Assembly (NCBI GenBank): GCA_033807695.1
Contig: CM066300.1
Span: forward strand, 2,294,001-2,358,000
From: Daedaleopsis sinensis
Lineage: Eukaryota; Basidiomycota; Agaricomycetes; Polyporales; Polyporaceae
Length of the DNA: 64,000 nt
Direction: 5' to 3'
Every line of letters starts with the position of its first letter. The stretch's first letter is position 1. The translations under genes and the position numbers were made by a program. Under the pieces are notes generated by a model that worked only from the letters and a program-made list of their open reading frames with translations, searched no databases and had not been told where the DNA came from. This document shows positions 32,970 to 44,864 of the stretch, piece by piece.

Positions 32970-35128
32970 TCACTCGAGCTCCCAGCCGCCGTCCGCGGCG
33001 CGCCTGATCGCGACGGGCCGCTTCTCGTCGAGGCTGACGCGCCCGGCGTGGAGGATGGCGGTGGTGAGGATCGTGTTCGCGATCGTCGGGAAGCCGTGCG
33101 CGTCGTACGCGCCCGGGGCGGTCGCCCCCGCGTTCACGCTGCGCGCGGCGTCGATGAACTTCTCGATCGAGATGTAGCCGTACCCGCGCTGGCCGTCGAA
33201 GTGCCCGCTCTCGGACGGCGAGTACTTCATGCTGCGCGTCGGCCGCGGGGGACGGAGGTATCAGCGATATGTCAGTGCGTTGCCCAGGCGTTGAGGATGT
33301 CGAAAGGGGGTTAACGCGGGGGTAAGCGGTGAGGAGACGTGCGGTTGCGCGATGCATGGGAGTGTGAGCGACGTAAATTCAGTCCGGGGTGCACGGGCGA
33401 TACGTATCAATGGTACGCACTAGAACGGGTTGTACCACGCCTTGCCAGACTCATCATTGACGATGTCGTAACCGCGGTGTGCTTGGTCGACGTTGATTTC
33501 GCCCTGGACAGTCGCTCAATCAGATATTGAGGTGACTGAATACGTGACCGCAGTATGTGTGGGTGCCGAGCCGCCTCGAGGCTCGCGCCCATGATATTTG
33601 ACGACACAACGCCGTAAACGAAGCCAACATAAATTTGTAACGCACCTTCTCGGCCATGTAGTACCAGTGCTGCGCGGTGTGGATTCCGGCCTTGAGGGGT
33701 GCGGTCCACGACGCGGTGTAGACCGCGGTGCCCTTATGCTTCGAGCTCGAAAGCGACTGCCAGTCGACCAGGAGGGTGATGGTGTCCTCCGTCTGCGGGA
33801 CACAGTTGAACGGCTCGCTGGTGGCAATTCCAGTCGCGGCGCTAGCAATGACACGCGTGGGGACGGCCCTGTCCTGCATCATCCAGCAGTGGATGTCGAT
33901 GTGGTGCGAAGACAGGTAATAGCTACGGACAACACCAGGTGAGTCTGGATGATTACTTCGCGGTATACAGGTCCACGAACGCACCTGATGTCGGAATCCT
34001 TGCCCGCCCACGCGCGGAAGGTCTCCAGCTGGCTCTTCGGCTGGCTCATCCATGCGCTGAAAAAGTTGAACTCGCCCAAGGTAGCTGCCCTTGCCTTTGC
34101 GTCGCTGTAAACGGGGTCGAAACTAATACCGATATAAAAATCAGGATGGTGCACCTCATAGCGGACACCCACAAGTGAAAGTACGTACCGCTTGTGGTGT
34201 TCAACGAAGCACACGACACCCTTCTTCTCGGCTGCAGCAATCAGCGCGGAATGGTGTTTGAGCAGCTGCACAGCGGGCTTTGTCACGAGCACATGCAATC
34301 CGTGCTCGATGGCGTAGAGAGCAATGGGGTAGTGGGTGCCTGGCATGGAAAAAGTTAAGGATCTCGTTATTCTCTCTCGATGAAGGCAACTTACTGTCTG
34401 GGGTGAAGATGATGACAGCATCGCCGGGCGACAACTTGTCGATGGCGGATTTGTCTGGAAGCCGGGCTGTCAGCAAGAGAATTCGTCACTCGTCTCAGAG
34501 ACGTCTACCCACATGCTTCTGGGTTGACTGAGTCGCCCTCGGGATAGGCGTCGAAGCTGGAAGCGATGAGGGACGGTGTGGGCGACACGGGATACAGACG
34601 TACGAAATGTCCATGTCCTTGTAGACATCGGCGATGTTCTCCTGGAGGTGCTTGCGGATGGCGGGGAACTTGGAGCCGTTCACGCCGACCATGCTCAGGT
34701 TGCCGAGCTGAGGGGACGGACTGAGACCGGTTCAGGCGGACAGCGCAGGCTCTCTCACCTTGCCGAGTCTGCGGAGATCGAAGCATGTGAGGCCGACGAC
34801 CTGTAGGGCGCATCACTCAGAGGCAGACGCGTTCGGGTCCGCGCGAGAACATACGCCGATCTGTGGGGCCGGTGAGCACGTCGCACTGCGCCTGCCACAC
34901 ACACTCACTTTCTTGTCAGACTTGGAGGCGCCGGAGCCAGTCCACCCAGTCGTGTACTCCCCCTTCACGATCGCTGGGTGAGATAGATACCACAAAGATC
35001 GATAGCATTGGACAGCGTACAGTGCCGCCTGGAAATATATCGAGACGGATCAGTCAATGCGATCGTGCTGAAGTGAACGGAAGTGGCCTACACATCAAAA
35101 CATTCAGCTTCTTCAACTCGGACGACAT
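32970..35128 (-). CDS. Gfo/Idh/MocA-family NAD(P)-dependent oxidoreductase with micro-exons
   Basis: Thirteen exons (35128-35092, 35028-35021, 34962-34909, 34860-34855, 34800-34759, 34707-34604, 34556-34513, 34454-34395, 34339-34189, 34122-33985, 33922-33646, 33503-33421, 33231-32970) join to 421 aa. Two exons are 8 and 6 nt long. With them the nucleotide-binding start reads LNVLMCGTGEYTTGW and SDKKIGVVGLTCFDLRRLGK; without them the frame or glycine motif breaks. Further family marks are PGDAVIIFTPDSTHYPIALY, HVLVTKPAVQLL (the TKP motif next to the nicotinamide) and FVEHHKRFDPVYSDAK, with SSHHIDIHCWMM in the catalytic domain. Such enzymes oxidise or reduce sugars and polyols; the substrate here is not deducible. 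No signal peptide is seen, so it is probably cytosolic. Confidence 0.85.
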
Positions 35129-36260
35129 GACGATGAACAGGGACGACGCGACGGGCACGGAGAAGAGACAAGGGGGGAGTTGGATGGACCATGGCACGTC
35201 GACGATGGATATAAATCCGCCCGAGGTTTGCGCAGGAGCCTTTCCCCGACGCTTCTTAGCCGGCCCGACTCTCCCGCCGGCCCGGCTTCCAAGTGGCTGA
35301 CTGGACGGCGTCATCGAAGTGGTTTAACCTGGATTAACGGCCTCATCTCGACGGACTTCTTCTTCTCGACTGTCACTTAACACGCACCATACTCACCTCA
35401 GAGACTGCCAAAGGCTATGCTGGACTCATGTGTCGTGGCGGTCGCCTCAAATCGCAGATCGTCCGTTGCATGCTAAAGTTGTCGGACATGTCCTTCGGTG
35501 CATTTACACCAGCTTGCATCGAAGGCGGCAAGGAACTTGAGAGGATCACAGTATACTTGGTGCGTGTCTTTAACGGGCAGCGAACTCACTCGGTGGACGT
35601 CTGGAAAGGCTCCAGTGGAAGTATTTTGCCGCAGCCGCCCTGCGATCGAAATACGCGTGGGTGCGAACATTGAGGTGAGCATAATTACTTTGCACCCTCT
35701 TGACCCCATGGTGGTCTATCCATCCCTTTGGTCTTCCTGTGTTGAGCTCTACGCTCCTTCCCCGCAGTCGTTTTGGGTTGGCCCGTCAGCGTATCATCGG
35801 TGATACGATACCCTTCACCTTCGCTGGACCCGGTGGGTGATATCTATTCATTCCGCCTCCGTTGGCTTCAAGTTTGTCCAACTTCGGGATATGCGCGGCC
35901 GAACACGCGTCGGACACACTCGGTCGAGCGGTAGCCAAGAGAGCGTGCCGTTGAGGTCGAGGTCGAGACGTCTAGTCGCACAGGAGGAGTAACGAAAGCC
36001 GGCCACCTGAAGGCAGGGCCAGGAGGAGGAGGGCTGGAAAGAGCGTGTAGGATGCTGGACACGCTGTGGACACGGCAGGGAGAGGTGAGTTCGCCGGCGT
36101 CTCTGCACTGGTCGGCGATCAAGCGCTCGATGGGGGGGCACGTGGGCGCGGCGCGTTTAGGAAATAATGACGTGCGGCGTGTGCCTCTGGAGTCGAGTGT
36201 GCAGTTCGCTCAAAGACCGTCCATGCTTGATATCACGACATTCTCCTTCATGCAACCACC
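35129..36260. other. intergenic: divergent promoters
   Basis: The oxidoreductase and the next gene point away from each other, so both promoters lie here. Small ORFs on both strands have no domains or splice logic. I see no repeat or RNA gene. Confidence 0.5.
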
Positions 36261-39143
36261 ATGGCCCAGCCCTCTGCCTCCCCTACCCCGAACGTCCTCA
36301 AGCCTCCCATCGCTATCTCTACGACCGCTCACCCCTCCAATCTACTCTTCTACCCGAGGAAAGAGTTTCTGCGCGACCAGCCTCGCGTGCACTCTTCGTT
36401 CTCCCTCCTCACACTTGCAGGCCAAAACCTCGTCAGGCTATACAGCTTTCCTGACAGTGTTATCAATGGCTTCCGACGTTTCTTTGAATCTCAAGACTTA
36501 ATCATCACTGGGTGTCGCGAGAGCGCGGCCAGCCATTTCTTCGAATTTGCCCTCGAAGACAAGCCCTGGAGCAACGTCAAGAGCCTGGCGTCTGAGAAGC
36601 TCATTGTCTCAATACTGTCCGTCATATTCCAGTACGGCTTCACATTCCTATCCACAATCGAGTATGCGAGAGAGCAGGACGATCGTATTGCTCTTGCTTT
36701 CTCTCGGCCTACCACAGCCCCCGTCAACTCATCCATACCTGCCGTGCCGAATGGCTCAGTGAGCACTCTCCCTCAAGTTGGCCCTATGCTCTTCGCAGTG
36801 TCTTTCCCTTCCACTGCCTTGCTGCGTGTGATAGAACCGCCACTACCCTTGACCCCCGCTATCCTCCAAGCCGTCAGGAACGCATGGCCGCGAGGGATCG
36901 CTGTCGAGAAGAAGATCGGAGATTCGTACGAGTTCAAGCTCAAAGGGTATAAATGTACGTACACAACGACTATTCATCTAGACGGTATCTCATATGCGTC
37001 GTTCAGGGTTCCAAGAGAATACGTTCTCCGTGGATTCTCTACAACAAATCCTCTCTTTACTCACCGCTCTCGATCGTCATTCATTCACACTGCTCACTTC
37101 TTTGACAATGGGTAGTCGGTCTAGAACGAGAGACCTATGGATCTTCACCGGTCCCCCGAGCGAAACCCAGTCGGTCGATTCTGTCCCCGCTAGTCCCACA
37201 GGCTCTAGCTTGGACCTGAAGAGAGAAGTGACGCCGCAACATGGATTTGGAGGGTATGTGAATCATATGTGTTTGCCGTTTGTTCTTTGTCTCAATAGTA
37301 TGCTAGTGTACTGCCCGACTCCCAAGGGCAGCATGGACGATCTACCTCTCCGCACATGTCCTCTCCCCTCAAGCAGGTGACCCCCAGTCACAGCAATAGC
37401 AGCAATAGCAAGCTGAAGAAGCCGTTCCCGAAGGCACAACTACCTCTGGCCTTCCAATCCGATAGCTCGTTGAACAATGTTGGCAGGCTTTCGAGCGAGA
37501 TCGGAAGTGTAGACATGACTGGGGTTGGTACTGCTCACCATAGGGGCGGTACCAACCCTAATACACCGGATGTGTTCTACACCACCGGACCAGTCAAACC
37601 CGGAAACGTCTATCAGCAAGAGTTCAATCCTTGGAACCGCTCTGTTGCACCACCTGTTCTTCCTTCGAACCTGAACCCGAACCCTCCTCCGCCCTCTGCC
37701 CAATTTCTCACCGCTCCTTTTGGACGTCAACATTCCAGGCACTACTCAATGTCTTCTACCGAGGATCCACTTATGCGCGCATCTATGCAAGACTCGCCAT
37801 ACGACATCGCTCGTCAAAGCTCGAGTTCAAACAACTCTAGAGTTCGGCGCGCTTCATCTCCATTGTCGGGGTCTCCTATCAATCTCCTACCCCAGTCCTT
37901 GCGCATCTCGCCTTCTACAGAAGCGCCTCCAGCTGGCCACTACTCCGATGGTGTACGACCGGATTCCCTGACTCCTCCTCTTCTCGGCCCAGGAGCGTTC
38001 CGCGACTCCGCCTTTTCATCGAGCACCGGCTGGCGTTCGACCGAGATTCCAATCACCTGGACAGGGAAGGATCCTGAGCCTTCCCTACACGCGGATACTC
38101 ACCTTTCGCCTTCCTCGTCCCCTCCACGCGTCGCTCCTCATGGTCCGCGTGAACGCAGGCAGAGCAGTGGCAACGTTCCTGCAGGTCAGCTTGAGCGGCG
38201 GGGTTCAGCCGGCCCGGTGCTCCCTGGCGCTTGGGCAACTACTCCACCGGAGGAGAAGGGACAGGACGATGTCGTCAGAGACTCAACTCCTCCACTCACC
38301 ACCAGCTCTAGCACTAGTCCAAGCAGTTCCAACATGATCCCACCGACTATCAAAGAACAGCCGAGCCAGGAAGGCGACGACGTCTCCAGGCACGGTTCAC
38401 CTGCTTTCAAGAACGTTGTCGTCGCGCAGCCGAGGCCGAAGCAGGCGGAGGGAGAGGGTGCAAGGAAGAGCGAAGCGGCGTGGGTGGGCAACACAATGGA
38501 TCGACAAACCATACCTCCCATCGGCACCTTCCCGAAGGCGGGCCCCCTCAGCCCGTCCACGAACACCGCAAAGAGGCCTTCTTCCCCCGGGTCCGCCGCG
38601 AACGGACACGCGCCCCAGCCGAAACGCCCCACCGCGACGCGCTCGAACTCCATCTCCGAGGGCTGGGTGGTCATCAACATCGACGGCAAAGCGAAGGCAG
38701 CGAGCCGGTCCTCGGGCCAGAACAGCGCGCACGCACACTCCGCGCCCCCGCTGAAGCACCAGCGCAGCCAGTCGGACCCGCACCTCCCCACGATGCACAC
38801 GCTCGCGCAGACGACCGCCGGCGCGGGCAAGTCCACGATGTCGCCCGCGGCCAAGGCGATCGTCATGGTCGACGCGATCGGCGTGAAGGAGAGCGCGCGC
38901 GAGAAGGCGCAGGCGGGCGGGAAGCTGCGGCGGCTGCTCGGCCGCTCGGGGGACAAGTCCGCCAGCCACACCCCGGAGCCGAGCACGTCGTCTGGGGCGG
39001 CGCAGCAGCAGCAGCAGGCGGCGAAGGGGAAGGCAGGGCTGCCGCAGAGCCGGAGCCAGGGCAATGGCGCGGCGCAGGGGTTGGCGCAGGGGAAGCAGGC
39101 AGCGCCGCTGGCCAACGCGGGGACGGTGAAGGGGAGGAAGTGA
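36261..39143 (+). CDS. large Ser/Pro-rich protein of unknown function
   Basis: Three exons (36261-36954, 37007-37253, 37307-39143) give 925 aa. The first ~300 residues look folded (for example LVRLYSFPDSVINGFRRFFE, EKLIVSILSVIFQYGFTFLS, PAILQAVRNAWPRGIAVEKK, WFQENTFSVDSLQQILSLLT). The rest is low-complexity Ser/Pro/Asn-rich, with two more ordered patches near the end: GWVVINIDGKAKA and PAAKAIVMVDAIGVKESA. No signal peptide or membrane segment is evident. I do not recognise the family. The third acceptor was chosen because 37307 is the only nearby AG that keeps the downstream 600-codon frame. Confidence 0.75.
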
Positions 39144-40672
39144 GACGACGCCGCGCCGCGGAGGGACCAGATCTAATACCCCCATATACTCAGCTTCATT
39201 TACACGGATCGTTTTGCCTCTCTTGTTAGATGGTGCGTCTCGTTTACGTTGAGCAGGGCTTCGCATTGCTAACAACTGTTTGCTAGTCTCGTGCTAACCA
39301 TGTTTCGGCCGCACCCTATGCATACCATTGGATCTCGCACGAACACATACCCTAATTCCTTGCTCTCAACTCATTCACGGACGTCATGACATGTACGACT
39401 TGTACTGTAACTGCCGACACTTTGCTCCCATATAGGCGGTCATAGGACTCTGCTGTTATTGTATGATCCCTTGTAATCCAGCTCACTGTATGAGTAGATG
39501 GCTAATATATACACTGCAATTTGTGATGAGAACCTCTGCACGGTGCGTACTGTGGGTAGGTATGTAGGTCCGCACGGTACCCGCGCGCCTCTGAGCACCT
39601 ACCAGCGTTCCGACAAACGCGCCTTCGTGAACAAATGCCGGCGCACCCCACTTTCTTCTTGTTCCCAAGGGAGCTCCAGGCAAACATACACCAAAGTAAC
39701 ATCTCCTGCAACTTAAGCTTAACATCGCACTGAGGCGTTCAATATCTGCACGTGACCGTTCCGACGCGTCACTGGTTTCCAGCTCTGGCTCAGAGCTCAT
39801 TCGCAGCGGCAAGTTTCCGCGCGGCGTACCTTGCAGGCCAGTTTATCGACACAACACTTGGACATAATGGTCTGTTGTGCGTTCGAGTGCGCTACAGCGA
39901 CCAACCAATACTGTACTTGCACATCTTCTTTTCGCATTACGAGACGCGGGGTTTAGAACATACCTTTGACCGCATACCGCCACCATCTCCTTTCAGCTCT
40001 TGGATGCATCCAATGCATTCAGGCTTTTGTGCATGCGTCGGGCCGTCGGCTGCAGCATGGTATGTCATTTAAAGGACGCGCATGTCGGGAATGGCGAAAA
40101 AGGGTGCTCGTGTCGACGTGCCGAAGCCCACCGCCGTGGAGGAGTTGTGTGGGTGTACCCGGCGCGGATATAAGCCCGTGTATGGCGAGACTGATGACCA
40201 CAAGTAGCTATGAGAATGGCCGTCCCAAGGGTGCCCGAGGCGCGAGTATCAGTGGCGGAGGTCAGGGTGGGAGCAAGCCGGGTAATCTGGGGTTGATCTG
40301 AGGTAGGCCTGGTTATCCGCCTGTGCCCAGCGGAGGAACAATTGGACATGGCGCCCCGGCACCGGCGCAGCACGACCGCGACGACCAGCGAGCAGGCGTA
40401 CTGTAGGCATAGACATAGAATGCGCGAGGCAGCGAGAGAGCAAGTAGTCGAGGTGGTGGAGAGAGGACAAGCTGAGTCGGAAATGGAAGGACGGGACGGG
40501 TGGCTGAGCGTGGAGGCCCTCGGGAGACGCACTGCTGCAAAAATGCGAAGGGGACCGCTTCACGCCTTCGGATTCCAACGTAGCCTCCTGCCGCCCCCCT
40601 CCCCCCCTCCCCCCCGTGTCTCCTCCTCCCTCCCATCATCCCGCCCCCTCCCGCCTCCCGCCCGCTTCCGCC
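39144..40672. other. intergenic, 3' flank and Itc1 promoter
   Basis: No gene model is supportable in this 1.5 kb. The last ~80 bp before the Itc1 start is almost pure C/T (runs of cccccct and cctcc), a typical CT-rich core promoter of basidiomycete genes. Confidence 0.5.
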
Positions 40673-43600
40673 ATGCCCACCTGCCGGCGCAAACGCGTCC
40701 TACTCACCGAGCCCTCTCCGGCCCTCCTGGATGCCCTCAAGAACGACCCCAATCGGGAGGTTTTCTACCTCGCGGAGACCGGCGAGATCTTCGACCATTA
40801 CGAGTGCGCCACTGACCAGCTCGTCTCCCGCTCGAGTACACCTACTGACCCGCATGCCCCGCAGAGCATATGTCGCCCGCATGTCCTTCTACAGGCTCAA
40901 ACAGTTCCAATGCGAGGTGACCGGCAAGAGTGGCCTCGACTACTTCCAGGCGTTGGAGAGCGAGCGACAAGAGGCCCGTACCATGCACTCGAGGTTCCCG
41001 GACCAGCTGAAGGCAGCAGTCCTCAAAGCAGTCCAGTGGCGTAAGTACATCCCCGGTTCGCGTGGTTTACGTGTCTTGTTCACCGGCATGCGTACCCCGT
41101 CCTTCCAGAGGTTATGGGACGCCTCGACCACCTCGTGGAGGCCGTCTACGATCGCTTCAAAGACAGATACTACCCGAACGAAAGTGCGTCACTTTCCTTG
41201 CCTTTCCGAAACCTACCTTTGGTTAGAGTAGCGTAACTCACACCTGCAACCATCTATCTTTACAGAGGTCTGTGTCGACATTGCGGGAGAGAAGTGCGTG
41301 TCAGCCTTGGTGCCCATCCCTGCGAACTCATGTTCACGCGTTCTCTAGGTACCTCGCTCGGGTCAGCCAAGTGTTCCCGCCCAAGGCCGCAGTCGCCGCA
41401 CGAAGTCCTCTCCCTGTAGCATCCTCATCTACAGCATCCTCTCCACTCTCAGACGAGCCCGCGGAGATCCACAAGATTGCTGAAGACCTCAAGGTGTCCG
41501 TCAAGGACTCCATTTCACTTGACGATCCTACGAAGTACATCTACCGAGTACGAGTCCTGGAGGAGGAGAAGCAGCCCGGTTTCGGACGCAATCACGAGAA
41601 GAGCAAAGGGAAGGAGGCGAGTCGCGAACAGTACACTGGTGCTACAATCGACGTACAGAGCCAAATCATGAGGTACGTATTCTAGTCCCAACTTTGCCCG
41701 ACGCTAAAGTTGAGCATTGCTCTTCTTCCAGCCGTGACCGTCTTGCGTTCTCCAAGTCGATACTCCGCCGCTTCATCCGCGATTGTGTAGACCGCGAGGC
41801 GGCAGTCGCGTCTCCCTGGACGGTCAAGCCAGCCATTGCAGCGCGCTATGGTGTCAGCACCAACATGCCAGAAGAGATTAGGAAAGGTGTCGAGACTTTG
41901 AAGAAGGGCGAGATTGACAAGCGGAAGAAGGTCTGGGAAGACAAGGAGGGACCAGCGGCGAAGAAGCGGAAACAGATGGCGGAGGAGAAAGGTATGCGTC
42001 TCGCAGGGTCACTCGTCTTGGACATGCACGGAGCTGTGTTCATCGCCCTATTCTCCCCACAGCCGAGAAAGAGAAGGCTATTGCGATGGCAGTAGCGGAG
42101 CAGCGTCAACGAGAAGAACGGGAGAGGATGGAGCAACAATTGAAGGCGAGAGAGGAGAACGATCGCCTTGCGGCCGAGAAGAAGAAAAAGAAGCCAGTGC
42201 GATATCCGACAGAAGATCTGGACGTTGTGTTGAACGACAAAGACAAGAAGGCGGGTATGAAGGTAAAACGACCTCTACCTAGCAAGCTTGGTATGCCATT
42301 CGGTGAAGATCATGAGACGAACGCTGCGTTCTTGATGTCGTGGAACTTCCTCGTTGTCTATGGGTGAGCGTCTGGTCACAACTCTGACTGTCGGGAGCCG
42401 GCTGACTTATTCCCGCCGTTTGCAGTCAACCATTACACATGTCTTCATTCACAATGGACGACTTGGAGGGCGCTCTCAGACATTCGGTCATCGAGCCCCA
42501 TTGTCAGTTGCTTGCTGAGATTCATGCCACCCTCATCTACAACCTGCGTACTGTTCCTTTCAACCGACATAGCGCAATCATGTCACTCGTGAACCTAAAG
42601 GACGAGAACGGCGATGACGAATTCCTCGGGATCTCGATTGACCAGCTCACAGATGCTATGGCGGAAGTCGGCAATAACTGGGAACGAGCACCTCTTCGAC
42701 ATGCAGAAGGCCGTGACGGGTGGGAAGAGTCGATGGTTGGCTGTTTGAAAGATGTGAGTTCTTCGCGAAAGCTTTGGGATAGATTCATGACTGATTTATG
42801 GCATACAGCACGCGACGGTGGAGAACTTCCCTCGACTGCGAGAGGTACTCACTCGTCTGCTCTTCGCGCCCGACCAAGTACCTTCTGCGGACCCATCGAG
42901 TTCGACCGCACCGACGCCGAGCACGAGCCCGGGACCAATACGTCTCGTCACCCCGACCGCCCCTGGCCAGCTATACCACAAGCTGCCGCCAAAAGACCGT
43001 GTTGCGATCGTTTCATTCATGTGTAATCTGGCTGTGTCAAGCAAAGCCATTCATGCACATATGGAGCAGTGTGAAGAGCAGCTGACTGCGTTGCGGAAGG
43101 AGAAGATCGAGGTCAACCGCACGAAGAAGCAGTAGTAAGTCGCAGTTTCTCCGTCCAGCTTTATTTACCAGGCTCAATTCAACCCTACACCCCCTCTTCC
43201 GCAGCCTCGAAGAAATGGCTGTACTCCACGCCGAGACGGCGAAGGCCAACGGGAACGGCGACGAAGACGTGGTCATGCAGGACTTGTCGGACCTCTCCGA
43301 CGTACCCTCGGACGCCGAAGCCGCCCCGCGCCCAGCCGCGACACGCCGCACGGCCGCGAAGGAGCGCGAGGCGGCGCGCGCCAAGGCGAACTCCCTCAAG
43401 CAGGCCGCCGCCGAGCACCGCCGGCTGGACGAGGAGGTGAACAAGCTCGAGCGGCGGCTCGAGGGCATCGAGCGCGAGTTCCGCAAGCTGCTCGGCTCCG
43501 TGCGCGTGAAGCCGCTCGGGCGCGACCGCTTCTACAATCGCGTGTGGTGGTTCGACGGCATGGGCGCCGCGTCGCTCATCGGCTCGGGCGGGACGGTCCA

Positions 43601-44069
43601 GTACGGGACGGGCCGGGTGTTCGTGCAGGGCGCGAGCGAGTTTGACGTGGACCTGCTGAGGCGGCGGGACGAGGACATCGACGCGCGGAGGCGGATCGAG
43701 GAGGGCCCGGAGGGCATGCTCGGCGCGAACGAGTGGGCGGTGTTCAACGACCTCGAGGAGCTGCAGGAGTTCGTGGCGTGGCTGAACCCGAAGGGCGTGC
43801 GCGAGCTCGCGCTCAAGAACGCGCTCACCAAGTGGTGGAACCACATCGCGCCGGGCATGCGGCGGCGCGCAGCGGTACGTCCTCGCGCTACATCATCCTC
43901 CCTATCACTGGGTTCTGGTACTGAGATCGCGGGTTCGGCGCCGTAGGACCTCAGCGCGAACGCGAAGATACCAGAGGCACGGCGCAGCGCGCGCAAGCAC
44001 GCGGGCGCAGAGCTCCTGCGCGAGCCGTACATGCAGTGGACGAACCGCAAGGCGGTCAACGCGTCCTAA
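40673..44069 (+). CDS. ITC1: ISWI complex subunit Itc1 / Acf1-like (WAC, DDT, WHIM)
   Basis: Eleven exons (40673-40803, 40865-41040, 41109-41183, 41266-41293, 41349-41672, 41732-41991, 42063-42363, 42426-42753, 42809-43134, 43205-43874, 43947-44069) give 913 aa. The WAC domain opens the protein: NREVFYLAETGEIFDHYEAY, ARMSFYRLKQFQCEVTGKSG, LDYFQALESE. A Lys/Glu-rich coiled coil precedes a DDT domain at about 415-480 (FLMSWNFLVVYGQPLHMSSF, TMDDLEGALRH). WHIM1 follows (DRVAIVSFMCNLAVSSKAIH) and WHIM2/3 is LGSVRVKPLGRDRFYNRVWW near 747-765. These proteins pair with an ISWI ATPase to space nucleosomes. There is no PHD finger or bromodomain, as expected for fungal Itc1 and unlike animal Acf1. Intron 1 (61 nt) has a good branch site, ctactgac. 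Confidence 0.93.
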
Positions 44070-44864
44070 TGCCCCTCCATCCTCGGTGCATACTGCAGGA
44101 CGCCCGTGCTTGCTCGATAGACCGGCAAGTGTTTTCTTGGCCACACATACCGTACTGTATAATGTTTTGTGCATAATCCGCTCTCCTGATCTGACCCATC
44201 CCACCTCCCTTTGCTTACCCTGGCGTACCTATGTAACTTTGTCTTTGTCTTTGTCCCTTTTCACCCCGGACCCCCTCGGTGTTTTCGTCATCGTCTCCCT
44301 CCCCCTCTCGCATCTGGTCATCTATCACCCCGGAACTGCATACTCTCGGGCCATCGCCGCCCCCGCGGGGGTCGGCGCTTCCTGCATACAGATCCCCAGG
44401 CCACGACGGACACGGCATACATACAGTAATCGGCGGACAACGTTACCGTCCTCCAAGTTCTCGGCCCCGCAATTCACAATACCTGACTCTCGCCTCGCCA
44501 CGCCACGCCATCTATAGAATACATCATCCTGTAGCCCCCGGTCCGTCCCACTCATGATCACGTCGATGTCCATAAGCAACCGCAGCTCTCTCTCGCTCTC
44601 TCTCGCTCATCTAGCACGCTGGTCGACCGCGCATTGCACGATGCATTAGGCGGAAAAGCTACAGTACGTATTACAACAACCTTGGTACGCTAAACGTTAG
44701 ACATCTCTCCATCGTCTGCTCCCCGGGACGCGCGAATGTTCGATATTACACAGGATAATGCCTGTACGACCCGGGTCGTTCAACTTCTGCTTCTTCTGTA
44801 GTCTGTGTACAGCCAGCGGGGTATATTCCTCCCAGACGCGAACCATCTACCGGATCTCCGTTCG
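44070..44864. other. convergent 3' flanks of Itc1 and the lipase
   Basis: The two genes end facing each other, so this 0.8 kb should hold both transcript ends. Open frames here are short and C/T-biased. A ctctctctcgctctctctcgctc simple run lies near 44,590. No gene is supported. Confidence 0.5.

Noticed and set aside
40342..40815. plus-strand ORF of 157 codons overlapping the Itc1 start
   Set aside because: It runs in another frame through the CT-rich promoter. The WAC domain lies in the frame starting at 40673.
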